Assembly: GCA_032629725.1 (NCBI GenBank)
Contig: JAFEVB010000021.1
Coordinates: 310,001-374,000, forward strand
Direction: 5' to 3'
Source: Gremmenia infestans
Taxonomy: Eukaryota; Ascomycota; Leotiomycetes; Helotiales; Hamatocanthoscyphaceae
DNA length: 64,000 nucleotides
Numbering within the stretch: position 1 is the stretch's first letter; each line of letters opens with the position of its first letter. Positions 1 to 10,945 of this stretch are shown here, piece after piece. Both the position numbers and the translations under genes were made by a program. The notes below the pieces were generated by a model. That model saw only the letters and a program-made list of their open reading frames with translations, did no database searches and was not told the origin of the DNA.

Positions 1-2605
1 ATAAAGCTCTACTAAGAACTATAATATAGTGTGGAGTATTATATGCAACCAGTATGGAATTGTATCCTAATCATGCTTAGTAAGTAGGTTAAGAGGAGCT
101 GGTGGAGGTCTGGTTGGTCCAGAATATGTGTAACGTTCATAAGATTCTATACCCCGCAACGTAAATTTCATCTGTATTTTGCTTATACCGAATCGGACTT
201 CAGAAAAGGGCAGCTCGCGTTACACACCGCGCCACAAGCTTGGAGGCGCAATTATGATCGAGCGTTTACTCTAAGCTCGTCATTTGACTCCTATAGTATT
301 CTATGGCCTTCCATACAAAAGGACGGCTAATTATAAACCCCTAGATACTTTACTATGCTTCCTCGTACTAGATGTATGTTAAAAGCAGCACTTGTTATCC
401 TCGACTTTCAGTGTCCGACGCCACCTAGCATACTTCATAGTATGTTCTATTTCTCGCATCGTGCGATTTGGATGCCTATACCTGAATATCTTTTAACTTA
501 CTAGTAGGCGTAGATTTCAGGAAGTCTCGTCTCTGATACCCGATTTAACACCCAAAGATCGAACTTCTGAGCAATCCTCAATCCTTCCTTCCATATCACC
601 TAAGACAATCTCAACGAAGCCCTCTTCAACCACACTATTTCCACTGCGTTGCAACTCGGCTTCTGGCCCTCTACTGTCAGCATTAAATGTTACAAGTAAC
701 GTGAACAAATACAACTTCGCACTTCCAAACCTACCTACGAACACTACCAAAAAAAAACCAGAACTAATTTATTCGAGAATCTATATGCTACCACCACTAA
801 TACTCGAGCTCCCCCAAACCCATGACCACACATTCTTTTACCATGCGTTGAAAAAGCAATAAAAAATATGCAAAAACCTCAGGTCAGCAGCCGCTAACCT
901 TAGGATAACCCCCTAGCGATTAAACATTAAAGGAGATTTTACATTCCTACTTGCCAATACATGATTTGTCCTGACCCACTTAGCCAAGTGGGCGCCTTTC
1001 TATGTTTGACGATATGTTTTATCTTATTTTAATATATACTTAGTATAAGTGAATCTGGCGGTATGCCGAAGATTTAGCGGTTTTGCAGTGGAAAGAAAGG
1101 TAGGACCTATGTAGGTACCTAGTACCCCATGATTTGCCAGGGTTAGCTGCTTTGTCTTGGAGAAGAAATAACCGTAGCCTCTCTAGACGTCAGTTTTGCG
1201 CTCATACTGCCTTATGTCATATCTCTTCTCGAAGGCCACCCTCTTCCTCTGAGGCACTGCCTCGGACTGTACAGTCTAAACAAGAATGAACTATCAGCTA
1301 TGTAAGCTGACTTGTTGCAAATATGAATGACGACAACGAGAAGTAGGACGCTGGAAAGGGCGGCAGCAAAGGGCGGCAGCCAAGGGCTGTCTTGGGGCCG
1401 AAGAGAATGTGCCGTATCGTTGAGGAGAGGGGTTGTGTTAGGGCTTGATCGTCAAAGAGTTACATCAAAAACGGATGATCGATCAGGCGTTTCACAGTAA
1501 AAGTGCAAATAGACATTAGGCTGAAAGTCAAACATAATTATTTGAAGATAAATTCTGCAGAGCTCGCTTTCCCTAATCCCACACCTAAAAGATTCACATC
1601 GTGTTTGCCTGTTTACTTGGTATTTGGTCTGATATGAAGTTTATGCTTGCCGTGAAGAGTTCGCAGTAATCAAGGTGTTCTGCCACAGTTCAGTAGAGCA
1701 TGAATAGAAGGGTTCTATGACTAAGACAACTACGAAGAGCAAAGCTCAAAATATAGAAATAGAAAGATGGCTGGGGATGGGAATAACCTCAAGGGCATGC
1801 ACGGACCAAGTCCATAAGCGAGCCTCTAGTGTCTCAATCCCGAACATGACATGTTCCCCCTTTTCCTAGTGCTGGCCAGCAGTTACCGTGTTCATTATCA
1901 CTGATTTTTGAGTAGTTACGAACTAATACACTACCAATACCCCTTCTATTCATGTTCGGCCTATCATGACTGTAAGAATACTACATATAATATGTTGTGA
2001 ACCTGCGTGATTAAGCTATTCATTCAAGGCATTTCAGTCAGCAGTAAAAAGCAAAAAGTTAAGACTTAATTATGAAATGGCCTGAGTAATATGTTGTTTC
2101 ACTTGCCTGGATTTCTCATATTCAGATTTTTAAATTTTAATCATTACTTGTTATCTCAAAACTTCCAAGTGATTGTTAAGAGTTTATTTTTCCAAAGCCC
2201 GAAATTATCCGAAGAATGCCCGGGACACTGCATTTAGATATATTTGCACACTACTTTTACCTAGAAAGCATGGAGTAGCTGTAGTGTATTTCGTTGGAAA
2301 TATTCCTGAGTTTTAGAACATTAAGTAGGGCCTTACCTCGGGGAGTTGCTGTCGAAAGAATAATTTACTAGTAGAAATAGGATCAGGTTTTCTTTTTCAG
2401 CGCATCACTTCGCAACAAATCTAGGGCATGATTTTATAGTCAATGAACCGTGTCTGTGTAGGTTCTTTCATTTGTGAGAGAATTGAGAGAATCACATTTA
2501 TTACCTATGGGAAACTCTATCGACACATCCATGGCTACCTCCTGCGTACTCCGATCACAATGACTTACCTAAAATGATGATTTTAAGACCATTCCCCGTC
2601 ATACA
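1..2605. other. Gene-poor AT-rich stretch
   Basis: No convincing gene is visible. The longest minus-strand frame, 517-750 (77 codons, ATG at 750), has a hydrophobic start and an acidic second half (E/D-rich around residues 30-62). It has no recognisable domain and no clear splice partners, so I do not call it a gene. All other frames are short and broken. The stretch has the same base composition and low gene density as the paralogue-bearing region that follows it. Confidence 0.5.
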
Positions 2606-3134
2606 TTATTGAGACTCTCTTTGCTTGCCGTTACTCCACCCATTTACTACCTCGCGTTCATTAACGGCTTTAGTCATTCTACCCGACAAAACCCACTCAT
2701 AATAGGTGTCAGCAGCGTTCCGCTCCTCTTCGGTTTTGTGGTCACGCATTTTTCTAAAATCCGGAGCCTTTCCACGAAGCTGGTTGAGGCGGATGACTTC
2801 CTTGTTCATCAAAAGGACTCTCCTGGTATCTCCAGAATGGGCATACGTTTGTAACCAAGGCGAGTTCTTCTGAAAAGCTTTTTCCCGAATAAGGTGGTAA
2901 TTGTCTCGAATGCCGTACATCTCATGCTCTGTGACTTCAATGAGACGGAGATATGGTTTATGTTTTGTAAGAGACCCTGGAGGTTGGGCGCACTTGATAA
3001 TTGGCAGAGTGACAATGTCGTCGTCAATTGGCTCAGAGCCCATATCCATCTCCTGCGAAGAAGCTCGATTTGGAGACTTGAGTGAATGAACACTATAAAC
3101 TGAACCGGGAGAATCGGAGTTCTTGTTTTCGCGA
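2606..3134 (-). CDS. Paralogue family member A (unknown function), 5' exon missing
   Basis: I do not recognise a named family. The minus-strand frame ending at 2606 encodes a charged protein. An ATG-initiated version starts at 3049, but the same frame stays open and protein-like (Ser/Asn-rich) further upstream to a TAG|GT acceptor near 3135 in phase 1, so the 5' exon(s) are probably unannotated. The domain around 'EVTEHEMYGIRDNY' resembles the 'TISENELTAIREGY' and 'MTEDEFSHLRPNL' segments of the genes at 5.9 and 8.6 kb. After it come a basic stretch with R and K residues and a Glu-rich helix (KTEEERNAADTYYEW). It could be a truncated copy: no start exon was found upstream, and its N-terminal region is much shorter than that of its two large relatives. 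Confidence 0.5.
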
Positions 3135-3919
3135 CCTACCCTATCTCTTGAGATACTGATTTACGTAATCTACATTTGATCCTATGCTCTCATTTTTTGC
3201 ACTATAGTAGATGCTAATGCAGATGAACGTACTAATCGTATTAGAGACACGCGCGGTATTCTATCGAGAATTAACTAATTGCTCTCGACTATAGATGTTC
3301 CACTTTATACATAAATGCTCTTTTTCCCCTATCCTCTATGCCTAGATTATGTATACAACTCAGCCATAGCAACAGATTATAATGGCTACATAGGGCTACA
3401 AGTACATATAGTAATGCTGCCTGCGGGCAGCTGTGACTAGTTCGGGATTGATTCTCCTCTTCTTTACTATTTGTAATCAACACCCGGGTGACCAACTAAA
3501 TCTGCAAAGCCGTCATTGGAATCTCTAATTCTATTTCATCTCTACTTTGAGACGACCTAGAATAGCAGCTCCTCAACTGGTAGCAGTTGGTTGCCAAGTC
3601 TCTCTGGTATCCGATGCTGGTCCCTATAGCTGAACATGATTACGCGCATGGATCAGTTCCGTCTTACGGAATTCGGCGCTTTGAAGAGAAATTTGCGTTA
3701 ATAAAGCATTCCTTTACTAAAATCAATATAGTGGGATGTCATTCAAAGATCACAAATAAGGGTATCCCTAAAGTTGAAATTTAGGTAGTCTTAATAACAT
3801 ATTTAAGAAGAACGATGTATTGCTTATGCTTTTGCTCTTATGCTGAAGAGAGACCGAAGAATCTGCCAACGTAAGAGTTCGTGCCCCAATATCCCTATCT
3901 ATATGCCTGTATCATATCA

Positions 3920-4589
3920 TCATTCGACTTTAGGTCCTGGCTGAGCTCCATCCCGCTTCTCCAACTTATAGGGCTCGATAGAACTTCCTCCTTCATGGTC
4001 TTGCTTCTCATTCACTATCTTGACCTCTGCATCACCCATGCGAATGGCCTTCTTGACAGGCTTGCCAGGACGTTCGAATCCTTCCGGCATTGGCTTTGCT
4101 TCTGGATCTGCCTTCTTGAAGCTCTTTAGTCGATCCTCCTCATAATTTGGCGTCATCAGAGCCACCTCGTCTTCGGTAAGAAGAGACATAATTTTCCCGA
4201 GGGATGAGAGATCTTTCTTTACCCGCGGCCGCCCGCGGACTGAACGAGATGTGTCCTTTCTTGAAGGTGAAGGTGTGGTCATCTTCTGGCGCTTAGCAAC
4301 AGAGGCCAAGCCTTCATCATCATAAGGATAATCGTCTTCAATCCGGCGATTGCTGTTGTCTTGGGTGAGAGCCATGACAGTGGCCACGCTTCTGTTAGAC
4401 ACATAGCCAAGTCTTCCGAGGTTCGAGACGATTTTCTGTTTGAAAATAAAGACATCCTCGTCGTCCGAGTCATCAGTATCAGTTGAATCCTCCTGTAATA
4501 CATTAGCATGGTGTATAGTGATAAATTATTAGATAAAGACCCACCGGAAGTCTGCCCTCATTCGAAGTAGAGGCCTTCTCATTGCTCAT
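3920..4589 (-). CDS. Paralogue family member B (unknown function, nuclear-like)
   Basis: Two exons, complement(4545..4589, 3920..4492), with a 52-nt intron (GTGGGT...ACAG); phase 0 on both sides. The first exon gives 15 residues starting MSNEKASTSN; the second opens with an acidic patch (DSTDTDDSDDED). Basic stretches (KRQK near residue 75 and RGRPRVKK near residue 95, AT-hook-like) suggest nuclear location and DNA contact, which is inference. The C-terminal part has 'LTEDEVALMTPNYEED' followed by 'FKKADPEAKP', matching the shared motif of its neighbours (T-E-D-E ... P-N ... F ... A-D-P-E), but it lacks the longer basic tail of the 5.9 and 8.6 kb genes. All four relatives are on the minus strand. 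Function unknown. Confidence 0.6.
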
Positions 4590-5874
4590 AACAGTACTAA
4601 CATATCGCGAAAAGAGCCCCATATTCGTGATATCAAATTATGGTTGCAGAAATCAATGGACGACGCAAAGAAGAGCTCGATATTAAGGCCTTAGTCGGAG
4701 AGCATATGGGCATTCTATGAAGTGTCTAAGTGTTGGGGTGGCCAGGGGACGTAATCTTACGATTTTAAAGTAGACCATCCAACTAGCTATAACACTCACA
4801 TTGAATGAATCATCGTATTAGACAAATAGTGAATTGTTAGTTATATGCTTTGACAGCTTGACGCAAAGCATTATTAAGCTTTCAAATAAAGGGTTACCTA
4901 CCTAAGCATTCACTTCTTATTAGTATTTGCAGAAATTTCGAATTTCCGATTTCTAGGAAAATACGAAGCTTGTTTTTTCCTATTAGTAGGAATCATAGTA
5001 TATATAATAGATGTAATGTATCGTAATACAAATCGACCCGAAGATAATAAGTCTAGTTGTAGTCTACTGGTAGTGGTCGCACATATGTCGGATAGAGTAA
5101 AAATAGTGTGAAATAAGCGAGGACTGAAAAAGGGGTTGTATATAGGTGGAGCAGTTTTTCTGACTAATCAACTAAATATGATTTGGTAGATCGTTTCAGC
5201 TAATGTTCAAATCTAACTGCTTTACGAACCTACGTATTAAGTGCATGTCTTTCATAGTAATACAAAGGTCTACTATCATCTTCTGAGCATTTAAAGTAAT
5301 CCTCATATACTATATTACTTAGGATAGAAGCCGCACACCCCCGCCCGCCCTACCAAGAAACCCTAGCTATTTGTACGCCCATTTCCCTGTCTTTGGCCTG
5401 CCCTACGTTAGTCTTATAGCCATATAAGCCTGCAGCTGTCAGGGAGTAATAAACAACTATATGGGGCATCATAAACTTCTGGGGAACAAACAGTCTATAT
5501 TCTGGGCTGCCGATCTGAAAAGGTAGAAGCCAATGCTTAGCTACACATTCGGGTCCAAATAAGTCTACGTGATCGATAAATTTGGTACCCTAGTACTTTA
5601 ATCTATTCTAAAATAATACTCTGAAGTTGAAAATGTCACAAGCATTATAACCTGATTATGTTATATGACGTGTATTGTTATGACTAATGGTGGTCCCGCC
5701 AGTGCTCATGTAGCTCTTATACCTTAGGTATCAAAAGCAGTAAACTATGTATGATGTGTGGCTAGTTCTTGATGTATGCAAGAAGTGTATCGGATAATGG
5801 AATACCGGTCCATACCTCCAAAGTGTACAGCGCTCCTAATTGTACAGGTAAGTGAGAATCGGAAGGCTGGTAGC
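4590..5874. other. Intergenic, no gene seen
   Basis: AT-rich sequence with many stops in all six frames. It would contain the upstream region of the 3.9-kb gene and the 3' flank of the 5.9-kb gene. No repeat, RNA gene or transposon end was recognised. Confidence 0.4.
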
Positions 5875-7484
5875 TCATTCAGACTCCTTATAGAGGTTGC
5901 TCTTATCTTGTTGATGCTCCTTGGTAGAAAGATAAGCCTCCTCCATCTTCTTCCGTCGCTGTCCATATTCACTGCCAACTTTCAATGCTGCCTCCTGGTC
6001 CATCTTCTTGGTCCACTTCCTCTTAACATAATACGTGCCATTGGTCGCAAATCTCAATTTCTGCAAAGCTTCGTACTCCTCTGGGTCAACCCGAACACGC
6101 CATTTAAGATGTTTATTTTGTTCCTTTGGGTCGTGGTTCTTGAAGACAAGTAACCGACCACGACCAACCTTCGGATAGCCTTCTCGAATAGCTGTGAGTT
6201 CATTTTCTGAAATCGTGAGGTGGAAGACGCCGGTTGTTCCTTTCTGAATTTTGACATCCTTCTCAGCTATCGCAGGAGTCTCCTGTATTGTCGACTCTGT
6301 GTCCGTTGGTAGTCTCCAGTTTGGAAGTCGTCGGTCTGGATGAGCATTGCGTGTTGAGCGATTTCGGGAAATTCTACCATCCATAGGGGCAAGCGCAACA
6401 GATGGACGAGACTTAAGCCCTCTGTTTCGATCCATTGATAAAGAATCTTTGGGGTGAATAGAATATCGATAGTTATTGGCAGGAGAGGGTTCAGTAGCGC
6501 TCATCGGAGTGTTAAATGGATCGAGTCGATTAGACATTCCGAGGTGGTTGTCCACAAGGCTAGGATAACTTGACGTCGGAGGGGTCGCGGAATCTGCAGG
6601 ACGTCCAAGAGGTGAGGCGCTGGATATATCACTGAGCTGCGGAAGAATAGCGGGTGGGGAATATACAGCCGCATGATGACTCAATGAGCCAAAGTCAGTA
6701 TTAGACTGGCCAGGGGGATGGTAGTCCAAATTATGAGCATGTCCAGCCGCGACAGGATAAGATTCGAATAGATTAAACCCCATCGCTGGATCAGGAGCGG
6801 CGTACATATGAGTGCGATTGTGGCTTGGGGTAGTTGAAATATCGGTCCAACCCATACCGTCGAGATCAATGTGCTGGAAAGGAGACTTGATTTCTTCAGC
6901 TGTTATTAAAAACTTGTCAGCTAATTAATCGACATCCGCCATGTGGAGTAACTTACATGACAGAGGATATCTAGATCCATCCGCAATGGCCATGAGGTTC
7001 ACATTCTTGTCATGATATTGAGCTATTTCAGGTTAGCTAGAGTCTTGAAAGGGGCCACCAATACTCGCCACACAAAGGTTCATTGGGATTACGGAAAATT
7101 TGACTTGGTCGGGCAGGAGTTACCGACGATAGTTTAGTTTCTGTCGGCAAATGAGACCAGAGACTCTCAAGGTATGAGTTGGGACCCGTCGCAGCTGGAG
7201 TCGCATTCGCGGAAGTTGGAGGCAAGCCATGAAGGGGGTTGACGTCTAAACAAAGTCAGTGGCTTCATGTAAATTAATAGAGCAGACGTACAACTGGGGC
7301 TAATAGCACCGTGGAAGTCGACGGAAGGTGTATCGCTTGAAAGGTTCTCTGCTCCATCCTGTAAGGAATATTGTTGGTAATTCGTATGAATAGGGACAAC
7401 TTCGCAGCAGCAACATTAGCACAGAGAGAGACTTTTAGCTCGACTAGACTTACTATCATTTTCCCGAGAATTATTCCAAGGCAT
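5875..7484 (-). CDS. Paralogue family member C, multi-exon, unknown function
   Basis: The long last exon (complement 5875..6899) encodes a Pro/Ser/Asn/His-rich region and then the family domain near the C-terminus: 'ISENELTAIREGYPKV', 'VFKNHDP', 'LKWRVRVDPEEYEALQ', then a basic tail ending in a charged helix. Upstream I can splice 6957..7022 (intron 6900..6956, GTAAGT...ACAG). Beyond it come an exon around 7060-7245 ('NPLHGLPPTSANATP') and one around 7290-7340. A first ATG is possible at 7484 (MPWNNSREND). Every junction placed falls in phase 1. The first two junctions are uncertain: one uses a weak GTGGCG donor, the other depends on the chosen acceptor. Low-complexity N-terminus plus basic C-terminus suggests a nuclear or nucleic-acid-binding protein; this is inference only. 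No known Pfam domain is recognised. Confidence 0.6.
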
Positions 7485-8635
7485 CCTGAAATCTGCCAAG
7501 ATGTTTTTGTTTTTTGAGGTTATGTCGTGCCGGTCTTCTGTGAGTTGGTTGTTCAACACCTGGATTGATTCAAGGACGTTATATAGTTGCACATAGCAAC
7601 TAGTGGGTGAATCTATACAAAGGTCAAGTAAATCAAGCTCAGCCACTCAATCAAGTTCGAACACGGGACTCGAATTTTCTTGGCATCAGCCATACTTGGG
7701 TGTCCCAATGTAGCTAGATAACTTCAGATCCAGTCAAACACTGACATTAAGTTGACTCGACTAAGACTTTCCTCTGGGCTTACTTGTCCACTTCAGCGAG
7801 TTGGATCCAAATGCAAGCTCGGCTGAAGTCCAGTTTCAACTTACTGTAAAAATACTATTTATGCCTCCAATAGTCACATCAAGCATAGAAAAAGGAGCGA
7901 AATGAGGGAGACTTTTTCATTTAGCAAATACAACTTCTAAGCGACGGCTTCCTGATTTATTTGACGGGGGCTCTGGTGATCTATCATCTAGGAAGCCTCT
8001 ATATAAGTGAGAGGCGCTAGCTAAGAGCTATTGTACTTATTCAAGAAGAGAAAGGGATAGCGGCCGGGAAAGCAGCTCTTAATACGACGTAGATATACCT
8101 AATTAAAGACGAAATTCTGGATTCGATTTGAGGCTGTCCAGGAATCTTTGGTTATGCTAGCTCATATGCCGCTAGACCTATTGCGGACATAAGAGACTCC
8201 TGTTAAATAGATAACAGCTCTATCCTTTATACTCCAGTTCTTAACAGCCGCATATAGAACCAAGACAATAAAAGACAAAGGGATTTGCCAATTGTTACTG
8301 ACCCTAATATTAAGGGCACAGTGGCTAGGAAAACTATAGGCATCACAGGTTGATGAATAGAGAGATGACATCGTGTAGTACTTAGAATTCGTGGTTTATT
8401 TGTTCATGGTCTTCATATTAAAATCTTATCAACGTTCATTAATGTGCTCCCTCGGTGGTATCTGGAAAGCCAAATACCTGCTATAACACTTTGCCTTCTT
8501 ATATCCAAACTTATCCCAGGGTATATCTATCGTCCACCAAAAGTCCGTAGCTCTCATCGTACGCTAATAGTACATCATCGAACAAAAGCAAAGCAGCTTC
8601 GACCGACTTTAGAAATGGGTCACAAACTTGCCGTC
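7485..8635. other. Intergenic, no gene seen
   Basis: The part nearest the 5.9-kb gene may hold further 5' exons of it: the frame stays open upstream of 7484 with a CAG acceptor in phase 1 near 7500. The rest is AT-rich and broken in all frames. Confidence 0.35.
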
Positions 8636-10945
8636 CTACTCATCCCCCCACACTTCATATTCGCCATCTTCCTCATCATCTTGACCGTCATTTTCCTCGT
8701 TATCTTTCTCGTAACCTTCCTTGCCATCTGCCGGTCTTTCCCTTTCCTCCATCATCTCCCGCATTTCCAGCTGCTTCTGTTGCTGCCTCATTCTCCTCTC
8801 AACACGTTCGCCATATCTTGCTTGATTGAATTGTGCAATCTCAAGGGACTTCTTGCTCTCCTTCTTCGGACCTTTCCACACAATACCTCGGGCTGCGCGG
8901 TTGGCCTTCAATAGTTCGACCTCCTCCCAACCACGAATACGGACTCGTCTCTTAAGCGTAGCTTTTTCTGTTCCTTCGGGATCGGCATTTATGAAAGTTT
9001 GCAAGCGCGGCAAATTGGGTCGAAGGTGGGAAAATTCATCTTCGGTCATCTCAATGCTAGTGACTCCGTCAAAATGTGTTTTGCTTTTTTTTTCAACTGC
9101 AGAGATCTTCTGGGTCGTCGAGTCGTCGGTCGTCGGGCTATTGTTGATGCTTGTCGATGATGCCCGGCGTGGAATACCTCCATTGCGAGTTCGTGGAGGC
9201 CTGCGCCTGCCGCTTGGAACATGGGGGGAATTATATGGTATAGAGTCTTCGTCTGGCTGGTCCCCTTGCTCTAGAGTTTCATGAGGAGTAGATGGATGAA
9301 AAGCATGGGCATATATTGGAGCCAAAGTTCCTTGCTGAGCATTGTGGGGTGTATAGTGCAAACTGTGCAATGGAAACGGAGCGTAATTTGGCCAATGCCT
9401 CGGAGATTCTCGGGGCTGATGACGTCTACCATTGTTCTCTATCAATGGAAATGGCGATTGTGGTTGGGTATAACTTCCCATGTATTGCCATCTATCCAAA
9501 GGCATGGCCGGAGCATTGTCATAGGTGTTGGGTGGACCTCGCATACCCGGACCCATACCCATTTGAGTGTTGGGTCTTTCATGATAAGCCAGTCCTGCAT
9601 GTTCATAGTATCCAAAATCGAGACTGCCATAACCGATGGGAGTGGGGGTAGACTCTTGGAATCCGAGATGATGATTGTGTGTACCATATGTGCTAGTACG
9701 AGGATGATTGATCGGTATGTTGGATTCAACATAGAGGTGCGCGGAAGGAGGACCAACGAGATGTTGGTCAGGGTGCGCATAATTGTCGGCCGTAGGGTAA
9801 CTTTCTGTAGGAATAGAGGTGTTTGGGGGCCTAAGTGTGCGGCGCCTGCTAGACTGAGGATTCTGTCCGATCATAGGGCTGCGCTGAACATCTAAGATCT
9901 GTCAGCTAAGGAAACAAATCAGTAGTAGAAACTCTTACACCTGTTAATACCTCTGTGCTCGGTAAAGAAGGGACGCCGAGGTGTATCTTTCCTAGTTAGC
10001 TAAGATGTCTGGAGATTTTTAATGTAGTAATGAACTTACAATCATTAACATCTTGCTCAACTACACTCCCTATATGGGCATTACCCATCTGGATATTCGA
10101 GGCAGGTAATTCTATAGAGCAGTCAACATGACGCAAACTACCCAGAGCAAATAAAGCGGTCTTACCAGGGACTGTATCACGGTTTAGAAGTGGAGCTAAT
10201 GCTGGCTGGTCTGATCCTGTATTTGATGGCAGGATACCTACAAATAGCTTAGCCCACTACTTAATCGGCTTTTGTAACCCAAGTTTGATTGTCTTACCAT
10301 ATATATCATATCTGATTAATTGTGGATCTAAGTTCCAAGGGTATAACGCTGGAGACACTATAGAGCGATTAGCAGGCTGGTTAGAGTCTCTATAATGCAC
10401 AGAAGTCTCACCAGAAAGTGGGGGCACAGAGCTATTCAACAGTCTTTCATGCGGGATCATCCCGCCTGCATATCCGAGGGAAGTGTAGCCCGCTAGAGAG
10501 AAGTCAGCACAAAATCCTTTAAGTTCTAGAACACTTTGATATTCTCACCATCCAGGTTATTATTCAAAAATATAGATCCAAGCAATGGCTGCTCTGAAGG
10601 ACGTGAATCCGCATAATATTCATGGCTGATGTGTTCCCTCTGCCGGGTGTCGTTGAAGTGTGTATCTAAAAAAAATGTTAAAAGAGGTCGTATAGAGGAA
10701 AGGCTAAGACAATTACTGCTCAAATTATCTCCATACCCATCTATCGGAGGAATCTCTCCCATGAGCTCCGTCATGAGCTCCCGGGGCTGATTGTCGTCAT
10801 CTTGGTCAATTGCACCTTCAAAGCCTATATATACTTGTTAAAGGCCATAAGAGCAATTGGCGAAGGATGGAAAGGGGAAGAGGGACGTATGGACGGTGTG
10901 GGTATTCTCACCATTAGGCGCATCCCAAAGCTCGTTATTCATCAT
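8636..10945 (-). CDS. Paralogue family member D, nine exons, unknown function
   Basis: The large last exon (complement 8636..9891) encodes a Pro/Tyr/His/Asn-rich stretch, then the family domain 'MTEDEFSHLRPNLPRLQ', 'FINADPEG', 'LKRRVRI', a basic segment and a coiled, Glu/Arg-rich and finally very acidic tail (DDEEDGEYEVWGDE). Upstream, eight short exons can be spliced back to ATG at 10945 (MMNNELWDAPN). Their contents begin, in order, GFEGAIDQDDD, THFNDTRQRE, AGYTSLGYAGG, SPALYPWNLD, ILPSNTGSDQ, LPASNIQMGN, TPRRPFFTEH, then the long exon from 9891. All eight introns fall in phase 1, with GTGAGA or GTAAG donors and polypyrimidine/TAG acceptors. It is clearly related to the 5.9-kb gene and runs in the same direction. 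Composition resembles a transcription co-factor, but no known domain is visible. Confidence 0.6.

Noticed and set aside
517..750. 77-codon minus-strand frame
   Set aside because: No domain, no neighbour supporting it, and a chance length for this composition.
8444..9895. Several long plus-strand frames (up to 204 codons) across 8.4-9.9 kb
   Set aside because: They are antisense shadows of the long last exon of the 8.6-kb gene.
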